From positions 37,890-101,889 of the forward strand of contig CAMBEP010000012.1 of NCBI GenBank assembly GCA_945865635.1: 64,000 nt of DNA. Direction: 5' to 3'. A model generated the notes under the pieces. It had not been told where the DNA came from and ran no database searches. It saw only the letters and a program-made list of their open reading frames with translations. The position numbers and the translations under genes are program-made. This DNA is from Candidatus Kuenenia stuttgartensis. GTDB lineage: Bacteria; Planctomycetota; Planctomycetia; Isosphaerales; Isosphaeraceae. Positions 47,871-58,018 of the stretch are shown here, piece by piece; position 1 is the stretch's first letter, and every line of letters starts with the position of its first letter.

Positions 47871-49094
47871 GTGTCCAAAGTCGAAATCAAAGTGCCGAGT
47901 GTGGGTGAGTCTGTCAGTGAAGGCGTGCTGTCGCGCTGGATCAAGAAGACGGGCGATCTGGTCAAATCCGGCGATCTACTGTTCGAGCTGGAAACTGATA
48001 AAGCCTCAAACGAAGTTCCATCGCTGGTGGCCGGAGTCCTGACAACTACGATTGCCGAAGGCTCCACCGTGGCCATTGGCTCGATTGTGGGTTTGATCGA
48101 CACTGCCGGCACGGTCGTTGCTGCCCCATCGGCAGCACCTGCACCAGCACTGGCCGCTGCGGCAGCCAATGGCCCCCATCTTTCGCCAGCCGTGGCTTAT
48201 CAGGTGGCCGATAAGGGTGTAGATTTGGCATCGATCAGCCCATCGGGCCCGGGTGGCCGAATCACCAAGGGTGATGTTCTGGCCGCAGCCGATGCAAAAA
48301 CGTCCACTCCTGCCCCGGCTGCCCCGTCTGCACCGGCGCCGGTCGCTAAGGCAGCGGCTCCCGTGGTTTCTGCGCACGTTATTGGCGGAGCCGAGCGTGC
48401 CCAGACTCGTCAGAAGATGCCCAACATCCGCCAGAAGATTGCTCAGAGACTGGTTGAAGCCCAGCACACCGCCGCGATTCTGACCACCTTCAATGAAGTG
48501 GACATGAGCCGCGTGATGGACCTGCGAACCAAATACAAAGACGCTTTCCAGAAGAAGCATGGCATAGGCCTCGGCTTCATGTCGTTTTTTGTGAAGGCGA
48601 CGACCGAAGCCCTACAGGCTTTCCCCGCCGTGAACGCCCAGATTGATGGCACAGACATTGTTTATCACAATTATTGTGATATCGGAGTGGCTGTCTCCAC
48701 TGAGCGAGGGCTGATGGTGCCCGTGGTCCGCTCTGCGGAACGGATGGGCTTTGCCCAGATCGAAAAAGCGATCATGGACTATGCCTTAAAGGCCCGCGAG
48801 AACAAGATATCGGTTAACGACCTTCAAGGCGGCACATTCACCATCACCAATGGTGGAGTGTTTGGCTCTCTGCTCTCCACACCGATTCTGAACCCGCCCC
48901 AAAGTGCCATTCTGGGCATGCACTCGATCAAGAAGCGGCCTGTGGTGGTCGACGACCAGATCGTGATCCGGCCCATGATGTATTTGGCCCTTTCCTACGA
49001 TCACCGCATGATTGATGGTAAAGAGGCCGTCAGCTTTTTGGTCAGGATCAAAGAACTAATCGAAGATCCGGAACGCCTTCTGCTCTCGATTTGA
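47871..49094 (+). CDS. sucB: Dihydrolipoyllysine succinyltransferase (2-oxoglutarate dehydrogenase E2)
   Basis: About 407 residues. The lipoyl domain has the modified Lys in [13 protein letters not shown]. An Ala/Pro-rich linker leads to the E1/E3-binding domain ([20 protein letters not shown], then [11 protein letters not shown]). The catalytic domain ends in [17 protein letters not shown] (HxxxDG). The GTG at 47871 is favoured by GAGGAG eight nt upstream, over a GTG three codons earlier. It lies between the E1 and E3 genes, 178 nt after sucA. Confidence 0.96.
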   Translation: MSKVEIKVPSVGESVSEGVLSRWIKKTGDLVKSGDLLFELETDKASNEVPSLVAGVLTTTIAEGSTVAIGSIVGLIDTAGTVVAAPSAAPAPALAAAAANGPHLSPAVAYQVADKGVDLASISPSGPGGRITKGDVLAAADAKTSTPAPAAPSAPAPVAKAAAPVVSAHVIGGAERAQTRQKMPNIRQKIAQRLVEAQHTAAILTTFNEVDMSRVMDLRTKYKDAFQKKHGIGLGFMSFFVKATTEALQAFPAVNAQIDGTDIVYHNYCDIGVAVSTERGLMVPVVRSAERMGFAQIEKAIMDYALKARENKISVNDLQGGTFTITNGGVFGSLLSTPILNPPQSAILGMHSIKKRPVVVDDQIVIRPMMYLALSYDHRMIDGKEAVSFLVRIKELIEDPERLLLSI

Positions 49095-49189
49095 CAACCA
49101 ATCAGCGTTTTATTCACAATCGCCGTCAGTCTGCACCTCCATTCCAAGGGCACTGACGGCATTGGCTTTGAACGAAGGACGATCCAAAA

Positions 49190-50593
49190 GTGGCAGAACG
49201 ATTCGACCTGGTGGTGATCGGTGGCGGTCCTGGCGGCTATGTGGCCGCAATTCGGGCCGCTCAATTAGGCAAAACTGTGGCTGTGATCGACAAGCGAGGC
49301 CCCTTGGGCGGCACCTGCCTGAATGTCGGTTGCATTCCGTCCAAAGCCATGCTCGACTCCAGCGAGCATTATCATTACGCCAAAGAAAAACTGGCCCTTC
49401 ACGGGGTCGGTGTCGGCAAGGTCACGCTTGACCTTAAAACCATGCTGGCCCGTAAAGACGGAGTGGTCACAGCCCTGACCACCGGTATCGGCGGCCTGAT
49501 GAAGAAGAATAAAGTGGCCGTTTTTGTCGGGACAGGCAAGGTCTCATCCGCCACATCTGTGGAAATCACCGATTCCAAGGGCGTGAAAACGGTTGTCGAT
49601 GCAGGCCATATCCTCATCGCCACCGGCAGCGTTCCTTCCGGGTTGCCTGTGCTTCCATTCGACGGCAAGTCTGTGGTCAGCTCGACCGAAGCCCTTTGCT
49701 TTGATAAGGTTCCAGCACACCTGATTGTTGTTGGCGGTGGCTATATCGGGCTTGAGCTTGGATCTGTGTGGAAGCGTCTGGGCGCGAAGGTGACGGTCGT
49801 GGAATTTCTCGACCGCCTTGTTCCCTTTGCCGACCACGAGTGCGGCGACTTTCTCAAGAAAAGCCTTCAGCAGCAGGGTCTTGAGTTCCACTTTGAGACC
49901 AAGGTTACGGGTGGCAAACTGGTCAAGGATAAAGTGGTGGTGACGGCTGAATCCAAGACTGGACCAGTCACGTTTGAAGGCGACAAGGTGCTTGTCTCTG
50001 TGGGCCGAAGAGCTTTCACAGACGGACTGGGCCTGACCGAAGTGGGGGTTGTGCTGGCGGAACGCACTGGTAAAGTACAGGTGGACAAGCACTTCCGCAC
50101 GGCTGTTCCGACCATTTCCGCCCTTGGCGATGTGATCGACGGCCCGATGCTGGCCCACAAGGCGGAAGAAGAGGGTGTCGCCTTTGCCGAAATACTTGCC
50201 GGGAAGCCTGGTCATGTGAATTATGACACCATACCGAGCGTGATTTATACCTGGCCCGAGATGTCGTCGGTCGGCCTGACTGAAGAGCAAGCCAAGAATC
50301 GGGGCCTGGACTATCGCACCGGCAAGTTCCTGTTCAAGGCCAACGGTCGAGCCCGGGCGATGGACGAGACAGAAGGTTTTGTGAAGGTTATGGCCGACAC
50401 GAAAACCGATAGGGTTCTGGGCGTTCACATTATTGGCCCGCGAGCTTCCGACATGATCGCCGAAGCTGTGGCGGTGATGGAGTTTGGCGGATCCGCTGAG
50501 GATATCGCCCGAACCTGTCATGCACACCCGACCCTCTCTGAATCTCTCAAGGAAGCCGCCATGGCGGTGGACAAGCGAGCGATTCACTCGTAA
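49190..50593 (+). CDS. lpdA: Dihydrolipoyl dehydrogenase (E3)
   Basis: A 467-residue flavoprotein disulfide reductase. The FAD motif is VIGGGPGGYVAAIRAAQLG, the redox-active disulfide is GGTCLNVGCIPSKAML, the NAD motif is VVGGGYIGLELGSVWKRLG, and the C-terminal catalytic His is in TCHAHPTLSE. It reoxidises dihydrolipoyl E2 with NAD. The start is GTG. It follows sucB by 95 nt and completes the complex. Confidence 0.97.
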   Translation: MAERFDLVVIGGGPGGYVAAIRAAQLGKTVAVIDKRGPLGGTCLNVGCIPSKAMLDSSEHYHYAKEKLALHGVGVGKVTLDLKTMLARKDGVVTALTTGIGGLMKKNKVAVFVGTGKVSSATSVEITDSKGVKTVVDAGHILIATGSVPSGLPVLPFDGKSVVSSTEALCFDKVPAHLIVVGGGYIGLELGSVWKRLGAKVTVVEFLDRLVPFADHECGDFLKKSLQQQGLEFHFETKVTGGKLVKDKVVVTAESKTGPVTFEGDKVLVSVGRRAFTDGLGLTEVGVVLAERTGKVQVDKHFRTAVPTISALGDVIDGPMLAHKAEEEGVAFAEILAGKPGHVNYDTIPSVIYTWPEMSSVGLTEEQAKNRGLDYRTGKFLFKANGRARAMDETEGFVKVMADTKTDRVLGVHIIGPRASDMIAEAVAVMEFGGSAEDIARTCHAHPTLSESLKEAAMAVDKRAIHS

Positions 50594-50672
50594 TTTTGGT
50601 GAATCGATTGACCATGGCGGGACACGTGATTGGACGATCCCGCTCAATTTCTCATTAGAAAACCTTCATGCC

Positions 50673-50909
50673 ATGCTTCATGAACAAAGATGCCCGGATT
50701 GTGATGTACGTATGGAAGACGGTTTTATTGTGGATTTTTCCCACACCGTAAGTCTCGTTTCACAATGGTCTCCAGGCAATCCTCAGTTTAGGAAAATCCT
50801 GGGCTGGTTGACACTTGGCTTGAAAGTCAGGAATTCGGAATTGATCGGAGTGACCACGCTTCGCTGCCCGGCATGCGGCCTTTTGAAGTCTTACGCAATC
50901 AAGGCTTAA
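50673..50909 (+). CDS. Small zinc-ribbon protein
   Basis: A 78-residue protein with two CxxC knuckles, RCPDCDVRME at the start and LRCPACGLLKSYA at the end, around a short beta-rich core. It resembles the DUF6487-like small zinc ribbons. It lies 80 nt after lpdA on the same strand. The ATG at 50673 was chosen because an upstream extension would overlap lpdA in another frame. Confidence 0.6.
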   Translation: MLHEQRCPDCDVRMEDGFIVDFSHTVSLVSQWSPGNPQFRKILGWLTLGLKVRNSELIGVTTLRCPACGLLKSYAIKA

Positions 50910-51267
50910 GGTTCTTATGGATGGGACCGGGGTTTCGCCCCGGATGGGGATACTGCGACTAATTTATAAAACAATGACTTTTAAGCTGTCACAGTACCAA
51001 TTCCTGCGACAGGAATGGTGTGCAGACTGGTCATGGACAGCCCCTCATAGTACAATACGATTTGCTGCCCAGACCTTTCGTACACGTATTGGATCAGCCT
51101 TGTCATAGTAATTGCTGTTCTTCATCGGTGTGGTCGGAAGTGTTGCCCAGGATTGATTCATGGATCAAGTCTCAAACCAGACTTGAAAATGTGGCAAACG
51201 GGCTTGAACTGGTTGTCGCAACAGAATACAGAAAAGCAACTTCCGGCGAGTCCGGTGAGACATCAGA
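50910..51267. other. Intergenic region upstream of purM
   Basis: About 360 bp. An 83-codon open frame ending in ATGA overlap with the purM start was considered, but has no protein-like motifs. Nothing else was recognised. Confidence 0.4.
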
Positions 51268-52326
51268 ATGATTGACTACAAGTCGGCAGGTGTGGATCTT
51301 GAGACCTATGAGAAGACCATCGCCGGCATTGGTCCGCTTCTGAAGCGCACGTTTTCGCCACGGGTGATGGACTGGCCGAACGGTTTTGCCGGCCTGTTTC
51401 GGCTGAATGACAGGATCAACCTGTTTTCACGCACTTATCGCGACCCGGTTCTGGTGGCAGGCTCTGATGGGGTCGGTACCAAGCTGATGCTGGCATTTGC
51501 CACCGGCCGCCACAGGACGGTGGGTATTGACCTGGTTGCAATGTCTGTCAACGACGTGCTTTGCTGTGGTGCAGAGCCACTGTTTTTCTTGGATTATGTG
51601 GCGATGTCGAAAGACAATCCTGAGCTGACGCATGCCGTGGTGGGCGGCATCAGCGACGGATGCATTGATGCAGAATGTGCACTGCTGGGTGGTGAGACAG
51701 CGATTCTGCCGGATTTTTACAAGCCGGGTCATTATGATTTGGCGGGATTTTGTGTGGGTGTGGTCGAGCGAAAGAGGATTCTTAATGGCTCGGCGATTGA
51801 GCCTGGCGATGCGATCATCGGCATGGCCAGCTCTGGCCTGCATTCGAATGGTTACAGCCTGGCCCGAAAGATTGCATTCGATGTGGCGGGACTCAAACCG
51901 GAAGATCATGTACCGGAGTTGGGCCGGACGGTTGCAGACGAGTTTTTGGAACCGACCCGGATATATGCCCGGGCGTTGAAGCTGGTGCATCGCAAATATC
52001 GGGTGAAGCGTGTGGTTCATGGGATCGCACACATCACCGGCGGTGGGATGGTTGAGAATCCGCCGCGGATTTTGCCGGATGGCTGTGCCATGCGAATCCA
52101 TCGGTGTTGGGATGTGCCGCCGGTTTTTTCCTGGTTGCAAAAAACGGGCGGTGTAAAAACGGAAGAGATGGACCGGGTTTTTAATATGGGTTTGGGCATG
52201 GTTTTGGTGGTTGCGCCTTATTATGCGGAATCGATTGTTCGCACGATTCGCGAGGTTGCAGGGGTACCAGCCTGGGTGATTGGCGAAGTGGTCAAGGGCC
52301 CTGAAAAAACGGTGGAGCTGGTTTAA
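51268..52326 (+). CDS. purM: Phosphoribosylformylglycinamidine cyclo-ligase (AIR synthetase)
   Basis: A 352-residue enzyme with the family start DYKSAGVDLETYEKTIAGI. The ATP-binding region has VAGSDGVGTKLMLAF and GIDLVAMSVNDVLCCGAEP, followed by LLGGETAILPDFYKPGHYDL and HITGGGMVENPPRIL. It makes aminoimidazole ribotide in purine synthesis. It lies 116 nt ahead of the DinG-type helicase gene on the same strand. Confidence 0.96.
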   Translation: MIDYKSAGVDLETYEKTIAGIGPLLKRTFSPRVMDWPNGFAGLFRLNDRINLFSRTYRDPVLVAGSDGVGTKLMLAFATGRHRTVGIDLVAMSVNDVLCCGAEPLFFLDYVAMSKDNPELTHAVVGGISDGCIDAECALLGGETAILPDFYKPGHYDLAGFCVGVVERKRILNGSAIEPGDAIIGMASSGLHSNGYSLARKIAFDVAGLKPEDHVPELGRTVADEFLEPTRIYARALKLVHRKYRVKRVVHGIAHITGGGMVENPPRILPDGCAMRIHRCWDVPPVFSWLQKTGGVKTEEMDRVFNMGLGMVLVVAPYYAESIVRTIREVAGVPAWVIGEVVKGPEKTVELV

Positions 52327-52442
52327 GAGGATCAGGTCCTGGGGCAGCTATAGATACTGTCAGGCAGTGTGTTTGAGACGATGAGTCCTAATGGGCGTGT
52401 TTTATTGGTGGAACAAGTGGAAGCAAACGTAAACAGAAGTCT

Positions 52443-54500
52443 ATGAGCGACGAAATTGCGGCCATCTTCGAGCCTGATGGAGCACTGGCAAGCCGGTTTG
52501 GTGGTCGTTTTGAGATTCGCCAGCAGCAGCGAGACATGGCTTTGGCGGTGGGCAAGTCGTTGGAATTGCGAGAGCACTTGGTGGTTGAGGCCGGTACAGG
52601 GGTTGGCAAGTCGTATGCCTATCTGATACCGGCGATATTGCATGCCACAAAAAACAAGAAGCGGGTCGTAATATCGACCCACACGATTGCCTTGCAAGAG
52701 CAATTGATGCTGAAGGACATTCCGCGGCTTCAGCAGATCATGCCTGAATTCAAGGCGGTATTGGTGAAGGGGCGATCGAATTATGTGAGTCTGAGGCGGC
52801 TTGGTCAGGCATTGGATCGGTCGGAATCGCTGTTTGACCGGGTCTCGAAGGAGTCGGTTCAGCTTGAGAAGCTGGAGCGATGGATTCACGAAGAGGACTG
52901 CCACGGAAGCCTTGCCGAGCTTGATTTTAAGCCGTCGGCTGAGGTTTGGGACAGTGTTTCGAGCCAGCGGGACAATTGTCTGGGCAAGAAATGCGCCACC
53001 CATTCGGAGTGCCATTATTATTCGGCCCGCAAGGGTTTGGGCGAGGCCCAGATTCTGGTGGTCAATCATGCCCTGTTTTTCAGCGACCTGGTGCTGCGCC
53101 AGCAGAACGACGATCTTGGTCTTTTGCCGAAATACGATGCCGTAATTTTTGACGAAGCGCACACACTTGAGCAAGTGGCGGTGGACCATTTCGGCCTTCG
53201 AGTGTCGCTATCGGGCTTGGAGTATCAGCTTTCAAGGCTTCGGAGTCGATCGAGGGCGGACAAAGGCCTGATTGCTGCCTATGGGTGGGTGAAGGAAGCC
53301 AATCTGGTAGACAAAGTGCGTCAAGAAGCCAGGCCCTATTTTGAGAAGGCTTGGGAAATGGTGGGTGGCGGTGGTTACAATACGCGGCGGGCATTCATTT
53401 CATTGCCAGGAATGCCCCGGCTTGTCAGTGAAATTCAGGATCTTGCACAAAATCTTGATGATCGAATCGCGGAATTGAAGACGGAAGAGCAAGCCATTGA
53501 AATGCAATCGGCATTGAACCGGCTTTTGGAAGTCGCCAATGGAATTATGGCATGGCATCGGCAATTACTGACCGATGAAATGGTATACTGGATAGAATCC
53601 GAGATCCCGCGTAGCGAACGAGGCCCACAATTTCAGGCAAGGCCCGAGAACCGAAATGCAACCGGTGCACAGTCACGTTACACACTGGTTGCGGCACCAC
53701 TGGATACGGGGCCTGAACTCAAGCGGCGACTGTTTGATTCTGATAAGACATGCATTATGACCTCGGCCACGCTGGCGGTGGATAAACCGGCCCATTTCCG
53801 TTATTTTCATCAAAGGGTTGGATTTTCGCCTGAGTTGGGCAAGTCGATCCAGTTTGATAGCCCATTTGACTATGCAAATCACGTGAAAATCCATTTGTAT
53901 CCGGATCTGCCTGATCCATCCAATCAGCGTGATTTATATCAGTTGGAAGCATCTGAAAAGCTGAGAGATGGAGTGCTCAGGGCACATGGCCGCTCGCTTG
54001 CATTATTCACATCTTATGAAATGCTTCGTCAGATGGCTGAGAAATTGCGTCCGGAATTTCAAGAGGCGGGTTTAAGACTACTGGTACAGGGAGAGGGCGG
54101 CACGCCCACCATGCTGGTCAAGCAGTTTATGGAAGGGCAGGCGAGCGTACTGTTTGGGACGGACTCATTCTGGCAGGGGGTGGATATTCCCGGGGACCGT
54201 TTGACACAGGTTTTCGTGGTTCGTTTACCGTTTGCGGTTCCGGATCATCCGCTGCTGGAAGCGCGTGTGGAGAATATTCGAAAGAAGGGTGGAAATCCAT
54301 TTTTTGATTATCAACTGCCGGATGCCGTGATTAAATTTCGACAGGGATTTGGCAGGCTGATCCGAACGGCCACAGACACGGGTTCTGTGCATGTCCTGGA
54401 CCCTCGCATGGCCACCAAGGCCTATGGGCGACTGTTTTTATTGTCATTGCCAGATTGCCCACTGGAATATGTGCGGGAACGCCCACCTCTGGCATTCTGA
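52443..54500 (+). CDS. dinG: DinG/XPD-type ATP-dependent DNA helicase with iron-sulfur cluster
   Basis: A 685-residue superfamily 2 helicase. Walker A is VEAGTGVGKSYAYLIPA and the DEAH box is AVIFDEAHTLEQV. Cysteines for a [4Fe-4S] cluster are visible in EEDCHGSL and NCLGKKCATHSECHYY. The second RecA domain has LFGTDSFWQGVDIPGD and the motif VI region FRQGFGRLIRTATD. It unwinds DNA, probably in repair or R-loop removal. The length fits the compact DinG-like (YoaA) class. Confidence 0.92.
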   Translation: MSDEIAAIFEPDGALASRFGGRFEIRQQQRDMALAVGKSLELREHLVVEAGTGVGKSYAYLIPAILHATKNKKRVVISTHTIALQEQLMLKDIPRLQQIMPEFKAVLVKGRSNYVSLRRLGQALDRSESLFDRVSKESVQLEKLERWIHEEDCHGSLAELDFKPSAEVWDSVSSQRDNCLGKKCATHSECHYYSARKGLGEAQILVVNHALFFSDLVLRQQNDDLGLLPKYDAVIFDEAHTLEQVAVDHFGLRVSLSGLEYQLSRLRSRSRADKGLIAAYGWVKEANLVDKVRQEARPYFEKAWEMVGGGGYNTRRAFISLPGMPRLVSEIQDLAQNLDDRIAELKTEEQAIEMQSALNRLLEVANGIMAWHRQLLTDEMVYWIESEIPRSERGPQFQARPENRNATGAQSRYTLVAAPLDTGPELKRRLFDSDKTCIMTSATLAVDKPAHFRYFHQRVGFSPELGKSIQFDSPFDYANHVKIHLYPDLPDPSNQRDLYQLEASEKLRDGVLRAHGRSLALFTSYEMLRQMAEKLRPEFQEAGLRLLVQGEGGTPTMLVKQFMEGQASVLFGTDSFWQGVDIPGDRLTQVFVVRLPFAVPDHPLLEARVENIRKKGGNPFFDYQLPDAVIKFRQGFGRLIRTATDTGSVHVLDPRMATKAYGRLFLLSLPDCPLEYVRERPPLAF

Positions 54501-54502
54501 AT

Positions 54503-54799
54503 TCAAGGCTGCTTCAATATTCGTTCGAGCAGGACGGGATTAATCAGGCCCTTGAATCGCACTTTGCCATCAATGGCAATCACAGGCACTTCCAGCCCAA
54601 ACTTTTCGACCAGATACGGATCGGAATCAATATCAACCTTTTGAATATTGAAATGAAATCGCCGGTTGGACTTTTCGAGTTCAAGCAAGGCCTTGTCGCA
54701 ACAGGTGCAACCCTGACGTGTGTAAAATGTGATCTGATGAACTGCCTTGCGCGGACCAATCAGTTCGGCAAACCATTTTCTGAGAAATACAGTTGGCAT
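54503..54799 (-). CDS. Glutaredoxin-like (DUF836) protein
   Basis: A 98-residue thioredoxin-fold protein with ITFYTRQGCTCCDKALLELE (CxxC active site near residues 30-33) and the cis-Pro motif in LEVPVIAIDG. The start at 54799 lies four nt after the stop of the molybdopterin oxidoreductase, and an upstream extension would overlap that gene. The two are thus one operon, suggesting electron or thiol exchange with it or its maturation. Confidence 0.8.
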   Translation of the reverse strand: MPTVFLRKWFAELIGPRKAVHQITFYTRQGCTCCDKALLELEKSNRRFHFNIQKVDIDSDPYLVEKFGLEVPVIAIDGKVRFKGLINPVLLERILKQP

Positions 54800-54803
54800 T
54801 GGA

Positions 54804-56909
54804 TTATTCGTTGGCACGGGTTGCAATTTGTAAGAGTTCATCAGGCCAAAGCTTACGCACCTGCACGAGGTTATCGAAAAACAGGGCTCCGCCGCCCATA
54901 TCGGATAGACCTGAACTGGTGGTGGAATTGACACCCGACAGACCTGGGCTATGTTTGTTCCAATGGATACCGCGTGCGCAGGCCACGCCCGGCTTGACAG
55001 ACTGGTTTAAAATGGCCCTGGCCAAAAAACGGCCACGATCATTAAAGACTACGACCCAGTCGTCCGGTTTAATTGCTCGATAATTTGCATCATTGTCAGA
55101 CATTTCAATGCTTGGGTCGCCTGCACGCTTGCGGTGCCACGGATTGCCGCCGAAAGTGGAATTCAAAAACGAACCTTTGGGCGGGCTGATCAACTGGATT
55201 GGAAACTGTGCCGCCATTTTGGTTTGTATTTGTGGGTCTTCAGCGGGTGGTGTGTAAGTGGGGAGTGGGTCAAGCCCATCATTTTTCATGCGTTCGGAAT
55301 ACAATTCGCATTTGCCGGACGGTGTTTGGAATTCGCCATGGGCATAGGGTAAATGGACATCAGGTAAATTTAATCGCTGAAAATGTAGGCTCTGCAAGGA
55401 TTCCCGCGAGATTTTGCTTACATGAGGGCCGCCCTGCAAGGCTTCATCAATTAAAACATCGTCTGCAGGGAAGAGCTCTGGGGCGAATTGCATTTTTTTT
55501 GCAAGTGATCGAAAAACATCGTTATTGGACTTGGATTGATGTAGAGGTTCAATGGACCTGGAATTGAGCATGACATCATGGTGCCCATAGGAGCCATGGA
55601 GGTCGATTTGTTCGAGTTGCGATGTTGCAGGCAGAACAATGTCTGCAAATTCGGCAGAATCCGTCAGGAATAAATCATGGACCACGGTGAATAAATCCTG
55701 GCGTTTGAAGCCTTGGATGACTTTGGCCTGATTGGGCGAAACGGCGGCCGGATTGCAATTGTAAATATAAAGGGCTTGAACAGGGGGGCCTTCCAGATCG
55801 CCGGCCAAGGCTTCTGCGAGCTGGTTCATATTGATGGTTCGAGTGTCAGATGGCGATAATTCGGGCCTTGTCAGGGCGGCCATATTGAAATCATATGAGC
55901 CGCTTGTGGAAAGCAGGGTTCCGCCACCGGGGTGTCGCCATGCTCCCGTCAATGCGGGCAGGCAGGCAATGGTTCTTGCGGCCATGCCGCCGCCAAAATG
56001 GCGCTGAAGCCCGTAATTCAGGCGGATCAATGTCGGCTGGGTTGTGGCCAGGTCGCGAGCGAGCTGGTTAATTTCCGTTTCGGTCACACCGGTGATTTCA
56101 GAGACGCGCCGGGGTGGATAATCCTTGAGTGCTCGAGTTTTTAATTCCTGTGTGCCAATGCAGTATTGGTCAAGATAATCCTGGTCTTGTAAATTCTCTG
56201 CAAAAATCACATGCATCAGCCCCAAGGCCAGTGCGGCGTCAGTTCCAGGGCGGGTTTGAATATGCTGGTCGCTTTTCTCGGCGGTTTCGCTACGATAGGG
56301 GTCGATGGTAATGATTTTGGCATTATTTTCTTTGCGGGCCCTGACCATCTGGCTCCAGAGGTGGGCATTGGTCTGAACGGTGTTCGAGCCCCAGTTGAGG
56401 ATCAGTTTGCAGCCTGAAGCGGCAAGTGGATCGGCTCCAAACCGGCCTTGTCCGACTGTGTATTCATAGCCCTGAGAGCCTGCTGAGGCGCAAATGGTGC
56501 GGTCTAGTTTTGAGGCTCCGAGACGGTGAAAAAAACGGCGGTCGAGGCTTGAGGCCTGTAATTTGCCCATTGTTCCATAATAGGAATAAGGAAGAATGGC
56601 TTGTGGGCCGTGGGGGGAATGGGCGATTTCGTGGAATTTGGCTGCGATTGTATTTAAGGCGATTTCCCATGAAATTGGCTCAAACTGGCCGGAGCCTTTA
56701 GGGCCAGTGCGTCGGAGCGGAGTCGTGAGTCGATCGTTGCTATAAACCAGATCGAGATAATGGTTCATTTTGCCGCACAGGGCACCGCGTGTGAATGTGT
56801 GGTCGGGGTTGCCGCTCAGGGAGACGGCTTTTCCGCCCTCGACAGAGACGAGCATGGAGCAGGAGTCAGGGCAATCGAGCGGACAAACGGCATTTACGAT
56901 CTGATTCAT
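54804..56909 (-). CDS. Molybdopterin oxidoreductase (DMSO reductase superfamily)
   Basis: A 701-residue catalytic subunit. The N-terminal [4Fe-4S] cysteines are in VCPLDCPDSCSML and RGALCGKMNH, followed by VYSNDRLTTPLRRTGPKG, the molybdopterin regions LILNWGSNTVQTNAHLWSQ and ARTIACLPALTGAW, and the C-terminal dinucleotide-binding domain. It resembles formate dehydrogenase- and thiosulfate reductase-like anaerobic dehydrogenases. There is no twin-arginine signal, so it is probably cytoplasmic. No partner iron-sulfur or membrane subunit is adjacent, and the substrate is unknown. Confidence 0.88.
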   Translation of the reverse strand: MNQIVNAVCPLDCPDSCSMLVSVEGGKAVSLSGNPDHTFTRGALCGKMNHYLDLVYSNDRLTTPLRRTGPKGSGQFEPISWEIALNTIAAKFHEIAHSPHGPQAILPYSYYGTMGKLQASSLDRRFFHRLGASKLDRTICASAGSQGYEYTVGQGRFGADPLAASGCKLILNWGSNTVQTNAHLWSQMVRARKENNAKIITIDPYRSETAEKSDQHIQTRPGTDAALALGLMHVIFAENLQDQDYLDQYCIGTQELKTRALKDYPPRRVSEITGVTETEINQLARDLATTQPTLIRLNYGLQRHFGGGMAARTIACLPALTGAWRHPGGGTLLSTSGSYDFNMAALTRPELSPSDTRTINMNQLAEALAGDLEGPPVQALYIYNCNPAAVSPNQAKVIQGFKRQDLFTVVHDLFLTDSAEFADIVLPATSQLEQIDLHGSYGHHDVMLNSRSIEPLHQSKSNNDVFRSLAKKMQFAPELFPADDVLIDEALQGGPHVSKISRESLQSLHFQRLNLPDVHLPYAHGEFQTPSGKCELYSERMKNDGLDPLPTYTPPAEDPQIQTKMAAQFPIQLISPPKGSFLNSTFGGNPWHRKRAGDPSIEMSDNDANYRAIKPDDWVVVFNDRGRFLARAILNQSVKPGVACARGIHWNKHSPGLSGVNSTTSSGLSDMGGGALFFDNLVQVRKLWPDELLQIATRANE

Positions 56910-56996
56910 GGTGAAAAAGGTACCAGTCAGTATTTAGTTGGATTGGGCGGAATAATCCTGGGATTTTCTGCCGTCCATTTGCTCCCTTGATGGATT

Positions 56997-57638
56997 TTAA
57001 TTGCAATTCTTAAAGTGGTTGGGAAATTCAACCACTTTACGGGCCAAGCCTTCGCTATGTTCGTCTACAGATTCAAGGTAATGGTTTGTCAGGCTTGTGG
57101 CAAGAGGCTGTTTGATCCAGAGCAGTGCGTTTGAGAGATGTGCGGACTCATGAGGTGTCAGGAGCTTCAGCCCGACTCCCACGGCATGATCCTTGAGACA
57201 TTGATGATTATCAATCCACCAGGCCGTTGTAGAGACCACGAGAAATTGGTTGGATTCGGAGGTCTTCGAACGCAGCCACCAAGGCCATTGTGTATGATCG
57301 AGGTGGATGGAGTCAAATACAAAGAGCTGGGATTTGTGGTGCCGCAATCTTGGAACGTGCTCTTGGAATTGATGTTCCAAGAGACTGATCTGAGTCGGTG
57401 GGTTGTGGATGACGATGGGCCTGACGCTGGCGAGCCTTGCAATCTGTCGGGCCACAGTGGTTCGGCCGGATCCAGCAGGGCCATAAATCACAATGAGGTT
57501 CCTGCGGCTTGCAAGTGCGTTCAAAGCGATTCTGACCGCAGAGATGTGTGAGGCCAGTGGAATAAACGTTGGATCCGCGAGAATTGGCCTGGCTTGGCGA
57601 GCAACACGCCAGTAAGCCTGATCTGTTGATTTGGTCAT
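56997..57638 (-). CDS. P-loop ATPase (ExeA/AAA-like)
   Basis: About 213 residues. Walker A is IVIYGPAGSGRTTVARQIA and a Walker B-like strand is QLFVFDSIHLDHTQWP. The C-terminal region, LTPHESAHLSNALLWIKQ, resembles the AAA lid of ExeA/TniB-type ATPases. The start at 57638 (MTKSTDQAYW) is typical of that family; a longer form starting 21 codons earlier is open. Partners are not evident. Confidence 0.6.
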   Translation of the reverse strand: MTKSTDQAYWRVARQARPILADPTFIPLASHISAVRIALNALASRRNLIVIYGPAGSGRTTVARQIARLASVRPIVIHNPPTQISLLEHQFQEHVPRLRHHKSQLFVFDSIHLDHTQWPWWLRSKTSESNQFLVVSTTAWWIDNHQCLKDHAVGVGLKLLTPHESAHLSNALLWIKQPLATSLTNHYLESVDEHSEGLARKVVEFPNHFKNCN

Positions 57639-58018
57639 CGCGCCGAGCCGCCTTCTGGGATTTGGCCAATTCTTATCCCGACACGCAGGAGCTGGATTCA
57701 TGATCCAGCGGTACCGTCATAATCATCATCGTCGTCAAAGGTCATACAACTTGAAAAGTGGATTGCTGCTGGCAGAGATCGAAAGTGTGGTGAGCAGACT
57801 TAAAACTCTGGTTAGGATGTGGTTTCAGAAATAGGCGGAATCGTTGTTTTTTTGGTCTGTGGCACCTTGACAATGGATTTGAAATCAGCGAAAACGGATG
57901 CTCTAGGTCGATTCGTGGCCTTAACACGCACACGTCACCTGCCGTCCGCCTCAGCCAGAACGTCTGAAATTTCTGGTTGACCCGCCAAGACTTCAATTTT
58001 GCATCCAGCCCGGCCCCA
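57639..58018. other. Intergenic region between divergent genes
   Basis: About 380 bp separating the P-loop ATPase from the PPC-domain gene. No gene or clear regulatory motif was recognised. Confidence 0.4.

Noticed and set aside
51020..51271. 83-codon open frame whose stop overlaps the purM start as ATGA
   Set aside because: The overlap is suggestive, but the product has no protein-like motif, is Cys/Ser-rich without pattern and lacks a clear ribosome site.
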